Positions 53,240 through 63,349 of a DNA stretch of 64,000 nt are shown piece by piece (position 1 is the stretch's first letter; every line of letters begins with the position of its first letter). A program made the translations under genes and the position numbers. The notes under the pieces are model-generated. The model did no database searches, was not told the origin of the DNA, and saw nothing but the letters and a program-made list of their open reading frames with translations. Source of the stretch: Copromyces sp. CBS 386.78 (lineage: Eukaryota; Ascomycota; Sordariomycetes; Sordariales; Sordariaceae). The stretch covers positions 124,001-188,000 of the forward strand of contig MU839166.1 in assembly GCA_030685235.1 (NCBI GenBank). The letters run 5' to 3'.

Positions 53240-55153
53240 TCAATAGATCTTGGTGATGGAAAACCGTGGCCGCTGATTTTCCGACCCGTGTTTCGGGCTC
53301 AATGTGGCTGTTGTCCTTATCGTCGTCTTTCCCTGCGTCGTCCTCGTATCAGTTGCTCTGACGCCCGCCGCCGAAGTCGTCGACGCATTCGAATCCTTCC
53401 TCCCCGCCACATTCCCTCTCAACACATCCCCCAACCTGACGAATTCCTTGGCTTCTACCGCATCCACCCATTGGTCAATCCTCTTGAGATAGAAGCCCTG
53501 GGCGCACTTTGATACCGCACCTAGAAAGTCGACCTTGAGAGCTGCCTCTTCGACTTGACCATCCCATCCGTTACCCATCAACTGGCTCATCCTCGCGCTG
53601 TACACCCTCCTCAGTTGCGTTTGCTCGTATTCCATCAGGTGTATCCAATACAGCTCCGTCTTTCCTTCGTTGTCTGGTGTATCTTCCATCCCGCCGTCTT
53701 GTTCGTCCCCCAAGACGTCCTCATCGCTAAAGACATCCGCATACCGGCTTCGATGGGGCTCCTCCTCGCGGTCAACCTCGCCTCGCAGGAATTCCGGGAA
53801 TTGCGTGGACACCCACCGCGGCATAGTTGACACGCACTCCCAGTCCACGACACCCGTGATGCGCCCGTTTTCGTCGACGAGGAGGTTATCGAGCGATAGG
53901 GAGTCGCCATGCCAGAGGATTGTGCGCTCTGACGGGTGGACAAGCTGTGGGAAGATCTTGTGTAGGAGGCGAGTCAACTTGCGGGCGACGTGAGTGACGC
54001 CCTCTGCCAATTCCCTCTTTTCGCGGTCCGTGTCATCGTCGGGGGTTCGGGGCTGTGGTTGAGACAGAGTGGCGCTGTGCTCCTTGAGGATGATGTTGAG
54101 GTAGGACCGCAGCCAATCATGGCTTGATTGGAACGGCCCTCTCGACACGGGATAATGCCAACGCTCGCCGGTAAAGAAAACCGGCGACACCACGGGCCCC
54201 GGCTCCGGCATCATCAGGTCCACATAGTCGCTCTCTCCTCTGGATGTAGCTCCCAGCGTGCCTATCCCCCTAAACCCAGACTCTGTCATGTTTCCGCACC
54301 TCGACAGCTGTGCTTGAAACTCGGCCATCATTCCCACCAACCGCTCCTTCTGCCGCATGTTCATCTTCCTCCATCGCAAGTGTGCCGGCTTGCCCTCCAA
54401 CAACTCCATCAATATCCACTCGAACCCAATCTCGTTATCGCTCGTATCGTCATAGGCCACCACGACGGGCACCGGGATGTCGGTCTTGCGTCGCACGAGC
54501 TGGAGCGTAGCCACTTCGCCGCGGGTCTTGTTGTGGGGTTCGACGGGGAGGATGACGCGCATGAGGTATCGGCCGTGAACTGTGGAGTAAACATGGTAGA
54601 GCTTGTTGTAGGTGCCGGAGGAGTGGAAGGTGACGACGCACTGGGAGGGGGACGTTATTCCGAGGTGCCGGCGGACGACTTGGGCGATGGCGTCGATGTC
54701 GGGTTGGCGGGCCCAGCGGGGTTCGATGTCGAGGCCGGTGGAATCCCAAAAGAGACCCGAGCGGCTTGTGTCTCTGATTGACGAAGGCGCTGAGGTGGCG
54801 GCGGCGGCGGCGGCTTCTTTGAGCGTGGGTTTCGCATCTCTCGCGGTTGAAGCACTCGAGGCATTGTAGACGACGGACGACTTTGCGCTCCCTGTGCGCA
54901 GGGTTATGAATTGCGGCTGCACCATCTGTGGCGGCATCCTGCCGAACTGATACCAGCCGTATCCGTAGTCGGCATCGGTGTAGGTGGTGGTCGCGGTGCA
55001 GGTGTAGGTTCGGGCCTCACATGCTGAATGGGCATGTTTTGTCGACGAGGACGGCAGAGCAAGCCGACGGACTTGGTAGCGCATTCGCCCAGCCATGGCG
55101 CGGGGTCGGCTATGTCGGAGACGGGCGCTTTCGGGGGACAATGCAGCGAACAA
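53240..55153 (-). CDS. aminoglycoside-phosphotransferase-fold (AIM9-like) protein
   Basis: 637 residues in one open frame. The N-terminal 50 residues are rich in Arg and Ser with almost no acidic residues, which could be a mitochondrial targeting sequence. The APH kinase-like domain begins with the beta-strand HSSGTYNKLYHVY (about 192). YLMRVILP supplies the region of the ATP-binding strand, ILMELLEGKPA the hinge, HGDSLSLDNLLVDE (about 433-446) the Brenner catalytic loop (HxDxxxxxN), and GVVDWE (about 452) the metal-binding loop. AIM9 and related fungal APH proteins share this order. The last 60 residues are Thr/Ser-rich. The substrate is unknown. A Met 19 codons downstream (55096) is an alternative start. 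Confidence 0.82.
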   Translation of the reverse strand: MFAALSPESARLRHSRPRAMAGRMRYQVRRLALPSSSTKHAHSACEARTYTCTATTTYTDADYGYGWYQFGRMPPQMVQPQFITLRTGSAKSSVVYNASSASTARDAKPTLKEAAAAAATSAPSSIRDTSRSGLFWDSTGLDIEPRWARQPDIDAIAQVVRRHLGITSPSQCVVTFHSSGTYNKLYHVYSTVHGRYLMRVILPVEPHNKTRGEVATLQLVRRKTDIPVPVVVAYDDTSDNEIGFEWILMELLEGKPAHLRWRKMNMRQKERLVGMMAEFQAQLSRCGNMTESGFRGIGTLGATSRGESDYVDLMMPEPGPVVSPVFFTGERWHYPVSRGPFQSSHDWLRSYLNIILKEHSATLSQPQPRTPDDDTDREKRELAEGVTHVARKLTRLLHKIFPQLVHPSERTILWHGDSLSLDNLLVDENGRITGVVDWECVSTMPRWVSTQFPEFLRGEVDREEEPHRSRYADVFSDEDVLGDEQDGGMEDTPDNEGKTELYWIHLMEYEQTQLRRVYSARMSQLMGNGWDGQVEEAALKVDFLGAVSKCAQGFYLKRIDQWVDAVEAKEFVRLGDVLRGNVAGRKDSNASTTSAAGVRATDTRTTQGKTTIRTTATLSPKHGSENQRPRFSITKIY

Positions 55154-55990
55154 GGCAGTGATGGGTCACTGCAGAAGCAGGGTGGGATTGGCGTGTAAGT
55201 GCTGTTTTCTGATTGGTGGATGGCGTTTTGATGTTAATTGAGAATGCTTTTACAGGAAACTTTGATATACTCTTCCAAACGGCAATCGTCTTGATATATC
55301 GCTTCGTCTACTTACTAACTCGGGAATCATGAGGTTGGGGAAAATCCCGGGGCAGATCAGTGACGTCCATCATTCGGCGCTCTCTTCGTCACCAAATGGG
55401 GCTTTGTCGATAGCCTCCTGCACGTCAAGGACCTGCCAGCCTGCCACGTCGAGAGCAGTGAGCGATAAAGCGGGCAGTCAGACCACTGGAGGTCTATAAA
55501 AGGAAGTATCGAGGGCATCGCGATGGGATAGGCCGAGACACACCCAATGGCATCAAGGCCCATTAGGAATGTAAACAAGAAAGTAAACAAATCCGGTCAG
55601 CATGTTCTCATGTCGTGGAATCTAGGTTCGGCCCGCAATGGCTGGGATGGGGGGCTAAGACATGCGATGAATGTGTCACACCTCAATGATTTGGATGAAC
55701 AGTCATGGAACCCTCTCATTGAAATGAACAAAAAGACGAGACGGGTTCATCTTGTCGACCTTCAATGACGTCAATCCAACACTGCAGAAGTTCTCCGCCC
55801 GACGACCTTAGCACCAGGTGCATATGCAGCGCATTCTACAGCGGGGGCCTTCTGTAAGTGCCCCTCCCACGCCCCGCACGAGGAACAGCTCCGAGAACCT
55901 CTGCGGCAGTGCGGCTGAACAACTCCTCCTCCTCTTCCCCTCTTCGCGCAACGAACTTGACAACCAACCAGCAAACACAGACATCACAAC
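55154..55990. other. divergent promoter of the APH-like and hydrolase genes
   Basis: About 840 bp between divergent genes. No supported frame or repeat is seen. Confidence 0.4.
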
Positions 55991-57272
55991 ATGTCCAACC
56001 ACTCTGGCTTCAACTCCTCGCCTGCAGGGCCCCGAACCCCCCTATTTTCTACGGCCTCGACGCCGAACGCCTCCCTCGGCCCGCGTATCCCCACCGTCGG
56101 CCCCCGCGCTCGCGACCTTCACTACTCCATCCGCGACTTTCTCTCGGCCCACCCACTCCTCGAGCTCGGCGGCCAAGAACATTTCACCGTTGAGCGCCGA
56201 CGCCATCAAGACGTGTTTGGCCTTCATGCCCTGCCCAAGGACAAGATCCATCCGATTGACCATGTCGAGTTTACCGCCATCCGGGGGCCCCATGGGACGA
56301 TCCCCATCAGGGTGCTCTATCCGGCGAGTGGGAAGGATAGCAGAAACAGGGGAAGAGCCGGCGCTTTGATCTACTTCCACGGCGGCGGGTATACGGTGGG
56401 CAGTGTGGATGAGTTTGAGAATGGACTGCGCTTGGTAGCGGAAGAGTCCGGCTGTCAGGTCTACGCCGTCGAGTATCGGTTGGCTCCCGAGTTCAAGTAT
56501 CCGGTGCAACTGGACGAGTATTCGGCCGTGATCGACTGGGTCCAGGGCGAAGGAGGGAACACGAGGGGCGTGCATCCTGACAGAGTGCTGGGTGGAGGGG
56601 ATTCCGCGGGCGGAAACATGACGGCGGCTATCTGTCTGAGGAGGATGGATGAAGGACGGAAGCCAATAGCTGGGCAGGTGTTGCTGTATCCGGAGGCGAG
56701 ATTGCCATTCGATACGCCGGCGGCAACGGAGAACAACTCCAGTCTCTACCTGGAATGCAACGGCATCTTTAGCTTTGCCAGCAATTATCTGCCGCGGTCT
56801 GAAGGTACGTCGTCCGTCTGTTTCTTCCCGTCTGCCACCCGTCTAACCCCTTGTTCTGGCAGACATCTCCCCCCAAGACCGTTACATCTCCCCCGGAATG
56901 CAATCCGTCCAAGATCTCCGCGGTCAACCACCGGCTGCCGTGTTCACCTCCGGCTACGACCCCTTACGAGACGTCGGCTGCGAATACGCAAACAAGCTAT
57001 CACAGGCTGGCGTACAGACTCGCTGGCGTCACTACGACAACCTCACCCATGGCTGGCTTCAGATGACGGCGTGGTCGGGAGCGGCAGAGCAAGCTGTCAA
57101 GGATGTTGCCCAGGAGGTCAAGAGACTGGCTGTTGCGGCCAGTAATACACGCTGGTCGCCCCAGGGGCAGACCCAAACGTGGAACAGTGGTGATATCACC
57201 TCAAGTTTGCGAGATGATGTGAATGGGGACATATCTCGACGTTGTGCTTCCCATCTCTCCATCTTGCTCTGA
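55991..57272 (+). CDS. alpha/beta hydrolase (HSL-type esterase/lipase)
   Basis: Two exons, 55991-56804 and 56863-57272, 407 residues. The 58-nt intron splits an Asp codon (LPRSE-D-ISPQDRY). The oxyanion motif HGGGYTVGS lies near residue 129, and the nucleophile is in GGDSAGGN near residue 201. The acid is in SGYDPLRD and the histidine in THGW, both in exon 2, so the triad is complete. This is the hormone-sensitive-lipase/GDXG group of carboxylesterases. There is no signal peptide. The final 45 residues beyond the fold are Ser/Arg-rich and atypical, so the true stop could be earlier through a missed intron. Hydrolysis of short-chain esters is expected. Confidence 0.88.
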
Positions 57273-57685
57273 TGATCGCCTGTATCTAGGGCGGTCGGGC
57301 GGCCATCGTCAGCGTAGCATTGGACCTGTTAGTGCGCGGCACGGTGCTTGACAGGCCTTGGCAGTCTAATAACAACCGAAGATCCCGTATCCCACCAGCA
57401 TCAAGACTTTCCATTGACCAATTGTTGCTGTAGTGTCATAGCGTGTTATCGGATCGGACTCGCGCGTCGTTCCACGTCAGCTTCGGTTTCATCTTGTAGG
57501 CAACAACGATCATCGCGACCTATTACAACCACTCAGAACGCACTGTATTCCAGGGGCTACTACTAACAAACACGCTTCCCCGCAATCCCCAACCTCTCCG
57601 TCAGATCTTAAAGAAGGAACCTTATCCTCTTCTCGACAGCACCCTTCACCTCCACTCTACACACCTCTCGCCCACCAACGTCAAC
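57273..57685. other. spacer between hydrolase and AAA ATPase genes
   Basis: About 410 bp ending in a CCTCTCCGTC and CACC-rich leader for the ATPase gene. No other gene is seen. Confidence 0.4.
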
Positions 57686-59185
57686 ATGGAATCCAACAAG
57701 GACCACCCTCATCATCCTCCCGGCCACGGCCACCCCTCGTCCGAAAAGACAACGGCCAAGTTCTTCGACCACGCCACGGCTCGGCGCATCGACACACAAT
57801 GCGTCATCGCCACCACTCTCAAACGCCAATACCCCAACCTCGAACTAACCATCGCACCCCTCTTCTCCAGCAACCTCCTCGGTTTCGCCGCCGCCGGCCA
57901 CGCAACCGTCACCCCTCTCACCGAAGACTTCGGCTCCGACAACAGGTACCCGACCTCCTTGTCCACGACCTTGTACATCCCGCCCCCCCGCCGCATCAAC
58001 AACTCCCCCGGGTTCCTGGTTAAAGAGACCATCTTCGCCAAGTACATGCTCAAATGGCAGGACAAGGAATTCCTCCTCTACATCGCCGACGGCCGCGATG
58101 GCGAACAAGCCTACCCCCAGGTGAAAAACAACTACATCCTGGCTCCGTCCACGCACCTCTCCGAGTCGCTGTTGCTAGCAGCCGGCAAATGGTCCGACGC
58201 GCTGCTGGACGAGATCTGGGTGTTTGACGGCGGGTGGTGGCAGAAGAGCCGGGAGCTGTGGGAGAGCATCCAGTCCGCGAGCTGGGAGAATGTGATTCTG
58301 GATGAGGGCATGAAGAAGACGATTATCGAGGACCACCTGAACTTCTTTAATAGCAGGGAGACGTATGGAAGGCTGAAGGTGCCGTGGAAGAGGGGTGTGA
58401 TTTATTGGGGACCGCCGGGGAATGGCAAGACGATCAGTATCAAGGCCATGATGAAGACGTTGTTGGATCGGGAGGATAGCGTGCCGAGTTTGTACGTGAG
58501 GAGTTTGGTTTCGGTAGGTCTCCGACTCAAAACTGCCAGAGGAAGATGCTAACAAACGCAGTACGCCGGCCCCGAGTACGCCATCGCGTCCATCTTCTCC
58601 AAAGCCCGCCAAATGGCCCCCTGCTACCTCATCTTCGAAGACCTCGACTCCTTGGTCAGCGACAACGTGCGCTCCTACTTCCTCAACGAAGTCGACGGTC
58701 TCAAATCCAACGACGGCATTTTCATGATCGGATCCACCAACCACCTGGAACGTCTCGACCCGGGCATTTCCAAGCGTCCTTCGCGGTTCGATCGCAAGTA
58801 CCTCTTCCCCAACCCGGACCTCAAGCAGAGAGTCATGTACTGCAAGTTCTGGCAGAACAAGCTGAAGAGCAGCGAGGCCATCGAGTTCCCGGATGTGTTG
58901 ACCAAGAAGATTGCCGAGATTACGAATGACTTTAGTTTTGCGTATATCCAGGAGGCGTTCGTGGCGAGTTTGTTGGCTATTGCGAGGGATTCGAAGGAGA
59001 AGGAGGAGGTGTTGGCTAGGAGTGGGATCGAGGATGATTGGGAGAGGCTGACGCTCGAGGATTCGGATGTCAGTGAGGATGGCGATGACGACGGAGATGA
59101 TGAGGATCTGGACAAGTATGTACTTTGGGTGGAGATCAAGAAGCAGGTTGCTATTCTGAGGGAGGGGATTGAGCATGAGGATTGA
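57686..59185 (+). CDS. BCS1-like AAA ATPase
   Basis: Two exons, 57686-58513 and 58562-59185, 483 residues. The 48-nt intron has GTAGGT, GCTAAC and CAG. The N-terminal 200 residues lack an obvious membrane helix and have no motif I know. The AAA domain has Walker A GPPGNGKT (about 242), Walker B YLIFEDLDS, a sensor region STNHLERLDPGISKRPSRFDRKY with the arginine finger, and a C-terminal lid ending in an acidic stretch (SDVSEDGDDDGDDEDL). Fungal genomes carry many BCS1-related ATPases besides the mitochondrial Rieske-protein translocase; this short form belongs to that wider group and is not the canonical Bcs1. The client is unknown. Confidence 0.9.
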
Positions 59186-59281
59186 GGTGACGAATTCGGG
59201 AATGGCTGAGCTGCTGGGTATGGCGTTATGGACATTGATTACAATACAGTTAAAACACACTGCTCTGACAATTACGGACGA

Positions 59282-61269
59282 TCAAGTGGCCTTCCCATCC
59301 AGCCATTGCTGAAGCTCTTCAGGGTCCATCTCAAAATCTCCGACAAAATCTCCAAAGTCGAGGCAATTGGCGAAATCATCAGCGTTGACGAACAGCTCCG
59401 GAGCCGGAGGTGGCGTGGGAGTGGTAAGAGAGGCTGACGCCGATGGTGTTGTACCCGATCCACTGCCGCTCGCCCTCCCTTCCGTGAATTGTGTTCCTTG
59501 TTGGTATGCATCGAGCAGTGTCGATTGCAGACGTGATATGATCTCAACCAATCGGGGCAGTAATGACGCTCGGCTTCGGAAGTCCTGGTCAGGCAGGCTT
59601 TCCAGCTCTCTACGAACCATGGGAGGCATTTCTCTACGTAAAAACCTTCCATAATTCTCAAGCTCGCTGCCGTCCGAGTCTTCGTAGTCTATTGAGAGAG
59701 CACCGTTAGTGGTCTGCATTGTTCGCCAGTCACACAGAAAGCGAAGACTCACAAGGGCACGGTATGGAGTCTTTGTCATCATCCGGGAACAGTATCATGT
59801 ATATGTGACGCCACTTCTCCTCATCAGTCATATCCGCATGCATCTTCTTACGATTGAGAAGTTTCTCCTTTAGTTCGGGAGAGATGCCCTCGACAAGGCT
59901 TTGGTTCTGTTGCTTGTTGCATGGTGGATCAATCTGTTGGTGGGCGATGAGTGACTTGTTGTCTTTGTGGGTACTCCAGCACCGCGGGCACTGAATGAGT
60001 TCGTGACGTCGGTATAAATGACTCCTAATTTAACGTTAGTGGACTCTCTGGCAGAAGATGGTGTATCACTCTCGGCATGGCATACTTCACCCGGTGAATC
60101 TCATCCCAGCCAGGTCCAGGACAGCATGTCCATTTGGAGTATTTGCGCGGATTTCTCTTGAAATAGGGGCAAGCAAACTTTCGCCCAGTATTGGCTTGTC
60201 CTCTTTGTCTCTTCCTCCTACCATCGTGATCTCCGTCGTCCTCAGTCGCACGCTTTTGTACTCCATCGTGTAGGTTGTTGGCATTCGCCGAACCTCCGAA
60301 GTCAGCCGTCATGGTGTTGACAGCAAGGTGCGTGTTAGTGATGATCACCGGATCGTTGTGAACGCCATTAGCTTTCCTCGGGGGTGTGGGGTCATTGTGA
60401 ACCTCGGGCTTTTGTGAATGCCAGGATATAGAGTCGAAATTGGCGAGCGGTAGAGAACTCTGCAAGTGCTCGGGATAAGAGAGAATTATAGAGGTATCTG
60501 GTTGGCCCCTTCTAGAGTATCCTCCAGAAACGCTTTCAGGTAGATGAACCCCCGAATCTCTAAACCAAATTGATGGCAGCGAGTTTGCCGGGAGGGGTGC
60601 TATATCGCCCATGCGATGGCTGTAACCGTGATTATACGTGGGGTATAGAAAAGCGCGAGGTAAGGTTAGCGGGTGGTTGTTGATGTTGCCAAGATCGGCG
60701 TCAAGTGTAAGCGCATGCACATCTGGTAGGTCGTCGAATGCCCAACATGCAGTTAGGAGATCCCTATAATCAGCTACTCTAGGCCGGCCCGACGCTGTCC
60801 AAGCTGGTGTCGAGGGCAGTTGTTCTTCGAGCGTCTCTATGGACGATGAGGCTCGCTCAGCCACCGGGTTAACAGCCACCTTCTGTGTTCCACGTCTCAG
60901 TTCAGGAGTTCCATCTTTTAGTTTCTCGCCCAAATGTCGGCAGAAGTGCTGCATGATGAGATCGACAATTCTTTGTCGGCGCATGGTCATGATTTCCGTG
61001 CCAGTCAAGGACGTCGATGAGTCAGTAGAGGCAGGTGAAAGTTCCTCAATGTCCGATTCCACACTACTGGTCACACTTGGGCTCGTGATGGTGATCTCAG
61101 GAGGAGCATGGGTCCCAGCTATGCCAGCTTGGATTGACGGTGGACGATAGGCTTCATGGTTAAGGGGGGATTCAGTCTCCGTCGTGATGCGAATAGGGGC
61201 TGTATCGACAGCCTGAGAAGACGGGCTTGTACCATCGTCCTCAGTGGCCGCTGCGGTTGGAGGGGGCAT
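59282..61269 (-). CDS. fungal C2H2-type zinc-finger regulator-like protein
   Basis: Three exons, 61269-60086, 60024-59753 and 59688-59282, 620 residues. The introns (61 and 64 nt) were placed by GTATGC/GTGAGT donors, CTAAC branches and TAG acceptors; joining rebuilds HRVK-SHLYRRHELIQCPRCW. The domain reads FACPYFKRNPRKY, then TCCPGPGWDEIHRVKSHLYRRH, then CPRCWSTHKDNKSLIAHQQIDPPC: a CCHH finger followed by a CCHC finger, a combination common in uncharacterised fungal proteins. Before it are about 370 residues of disordered Ser/Pro-rich sequence and a basic patch (GRRKRQRG) that could be a nuclear signal. The tail is acidic (CLDFGDFVGDFEMDPEELQQWL) and resembles an activation domain. A transcriptional role is inferred. 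Confidence 0.85.
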
Positions 61270-61766
61270 GTTGACGCCTGCGAGGCTAGGTGAGCGTGTT
61301 GGCGAGGGCTAGAGAAATGAAATGATAAAGATGGTGGGAAACTGTGGTCCTTGGGTGATGTGAAACTGGGAGATCAACACGTTATATAAAAGTTCTTCGT
61401 GCTGCTGGTCCGATGAAGCAACGCAACTACGCAAGTGAGGCTCCCGATCTGTTTCTGTGTGTGAGCCAGCCGGGTTTGCCCAACTGTGCAATGTCTCGAC
61501 TCTGCCGAGTGTACACTGTCATTTACCCCTGTCTTCAGCTTCAACTGCGCATGGCATTGGGCGTTGAATCATTGGCTTTCCAAAACTGAGAGCCAGAGAG
61601 GCGTGCATTAGTGAATATAATCAACCAATGAGCAACGGGCTCGGGCCTGGAAAGCACATCCGGAAAGGCTCAGGTATCAAGTGCCCACGATGAGGCCAAT
61701 GCGACAGAGTTGGGACACATGGAATGAGCCAAGCATGATATGATCACAGAGACAACGTACCAGAAC
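61270..61766. other. promoter of the C2H2-type gene
   Basis: About 500 bp between the zinc-finger gene start and the glycosyltransferase stop. TATATAA near 61383 (plus strand) is AT-rich but its use is uncertain. Confidence 0.35.
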
Positions 61767-62708
61767 TCAAACCGTCCCGTACCCTCCCGCCTGATCTTTA
61801 GCCGGTAGCAGCCTCTGGTATTCGCGCTGATGCGTCTTTCTTGCTTGCCACGAGCGTGCCACCCATAGAGTGAACATGGCGAAGAGCAACAGACATCCGA
61901 GAAGGGCTTTTGTCGAGGCAATGTATCCAAAGCTGTGGTCCCAGGTATCCCTAAATCTTCCATTTGGCTTGAAGAAGACCTCCTCTCGGTGGCCCATCTT
62001 AATGCGATAGACACGGTCCTCTTTTCTCGGCTTCGTGGGCAGCTGTGTATGATACTTTTTCCAGACGGCGCTCTCGAACTCTGGGCCGCCGCTGTGGGTG
62101 ATGGGGAGATTTGGGGACTGGAAACGGTGTCCTCGAGGAGCCAGGGACTCGGTGATCATGACCCAGTAAGGATGATGAGGCCTCGCCCCGCTGATGCCGT
62201 GATCGCTGTCCATGACCCACGCGGGGTAGTAGAGCAGGGGCTGAATATCTCGAGAACAGCTGTAGTTGGGATCGATATAGATGCCGCCGTAGTGACGCAT
62301 GAGGAAGTAGCGAAGAGTATTAAGCCGTTGGGCAGGGCATGTGTAGCTGTCGTAGGTCCCGAGGAACCATTCGTAGTGTGTCTCGACAAACTGACGGGAG
62401 GAGTTGGTCGTCCATAGACGGTACGCGAAGTCGGGATTTGTCGTGGTGCAACTGTGATGTACGTCGTCCCGGTCAGCGGGAAGGGTCTCGTTGCTGGGGT
62501 CTTGCCAGTTGTGGTATATTTGGTGGATAATCTTGGGGATGAACTGTCTTTTGTCCTCGGCCGCGGTGTGGAATGTACTCGCAACATCAGCTTGTGTCAG
62601 GGACGGACTGGAAAAGAAATGACCGATATGGATCATGGCTTGAGTATTGAGCAGGATGACGGCCGACAGGGCGGCGAGGCCGAGGAACCTGACGGTTATG
62701 GCAGGCAT
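61767..62708 (-). CDS. OCH1-like glycosyltransferase-family membrane protein with altered DXD motif
   Basis: 313 residues from the Met at 62708, chosen because it directly precedes the N-terminal helix (residues 5-27). IPKIIHQIYHNW (57-68) and NPDFAYRLWT are the opening motifs of the Gly_transf_sug/DXD family (OCH1, MIPC synthase catalytic subunits). In the core, RYFLMRHYGGIYIDPNYSC (133-151) replaces the usual YGGIYxDLD: Asp146 is kept but the second Asp of DXD is Asn148, and the upstream R-x-D of the family is R-L-N (128-130). A second helix near the C-terminus (ALLGCLLLFAMFTLWVA) gives a hairpin topology with both ends cytosolic. Golgi or ER location is inferred. Activity is uncertain because the metal-binding Asp is changed. 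Confidence 0.82.
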   Translation of the reverse strand: MPAITVRFLGLAALSAVILLNTQAMIHIGHFFSSPSLTQADVASTFHTAAEDKRQFIPKIIHQIYHNWQDPSNETLPADRDDVHHSCTTTNPDFAYRLWTTNSSRQFVETHYEWFLGTYDSYTCPAQRLNTLRYFLMRHYGGIYIDPNYSCSRDIQPLLYYPAWVMDSDHGISGARPHHPYWVMITESLAPRGHRFQSPNLPITHSGGPEFESAVWKKYHTQLPTKPRKEDRVYRIKMGHREEVFFKPNGRFRDTWDHSFGYIASTKALLGCLLLFAMFTLWVARSWQARKTHQREYQRLLPAKDQAGGYGTV

Positions 62709-63349
62709 GTTGGGCAAGATTGTATAAACAGGCCGAAATGTGGTGCTGGATTCCAAGACAACACAGGTCAGTATGGGATTCCAAATGCCATCTCGACGAG
62801 GAGAGGAAAGGATTGAAGACGGAACCTGTGGCTCTTGCTGAGCTATGTGGAAAGCGGTTCGAGATCGAGGGTTGATGGTCGTCTGTCGAAGCGAGTTGCC
62901 GATGGAAAGGGATGGCAGACAGTTTGTGCCGTGTCGAAGGCCGCCTTCGTTCAGTCCCCTCTTCCTTCCAGGATTAGATCATCTGCTGAAGACCGCATTT
63001 GAATGGAATTCTAGCGTGCGTGGTGTTTGCTGTCCGGGCGAATATCTCTCGTCCGAGAATTACGTTGGGCGACAAAGCTTCAGCCTTCCATCGACCTTGG
63101 ATCACGAAATGGAGGCCGTCTTTAGAATCGGTAATCGAGGATGTTAATGGAAAGATGATGTCAAGATGAACTGCGGGGAAGAGTTCCCCAGATTGCGGGG
63201 TGGATCATCCGGACGCTAACAGCCCCGCCGCGGACCGCTATAAAACGCTAACAATTAAGCTTATATCACCCTAACAAGGCGGCACGACCCACCATCCCAA
63301 GACATGCACTTCATCCAGTTGCCTCGCGTTTTCCACCTTCATCTCGTCC
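62709..63349. other. spacer between the glycosyltransferase gene and the oxidoreductase pseudogene
   Basis: Promoter of the glycosyltransferase gene and intergenic DNA. A short purine-rich tract is present; no gene is supported. Confidence 0.4.

Noticed and set aside
58175..59260. 361-codon open frame on the minus strand
   Set aside because: Antisense to the AAA ATPase gene and crosses its intron; no domain content.
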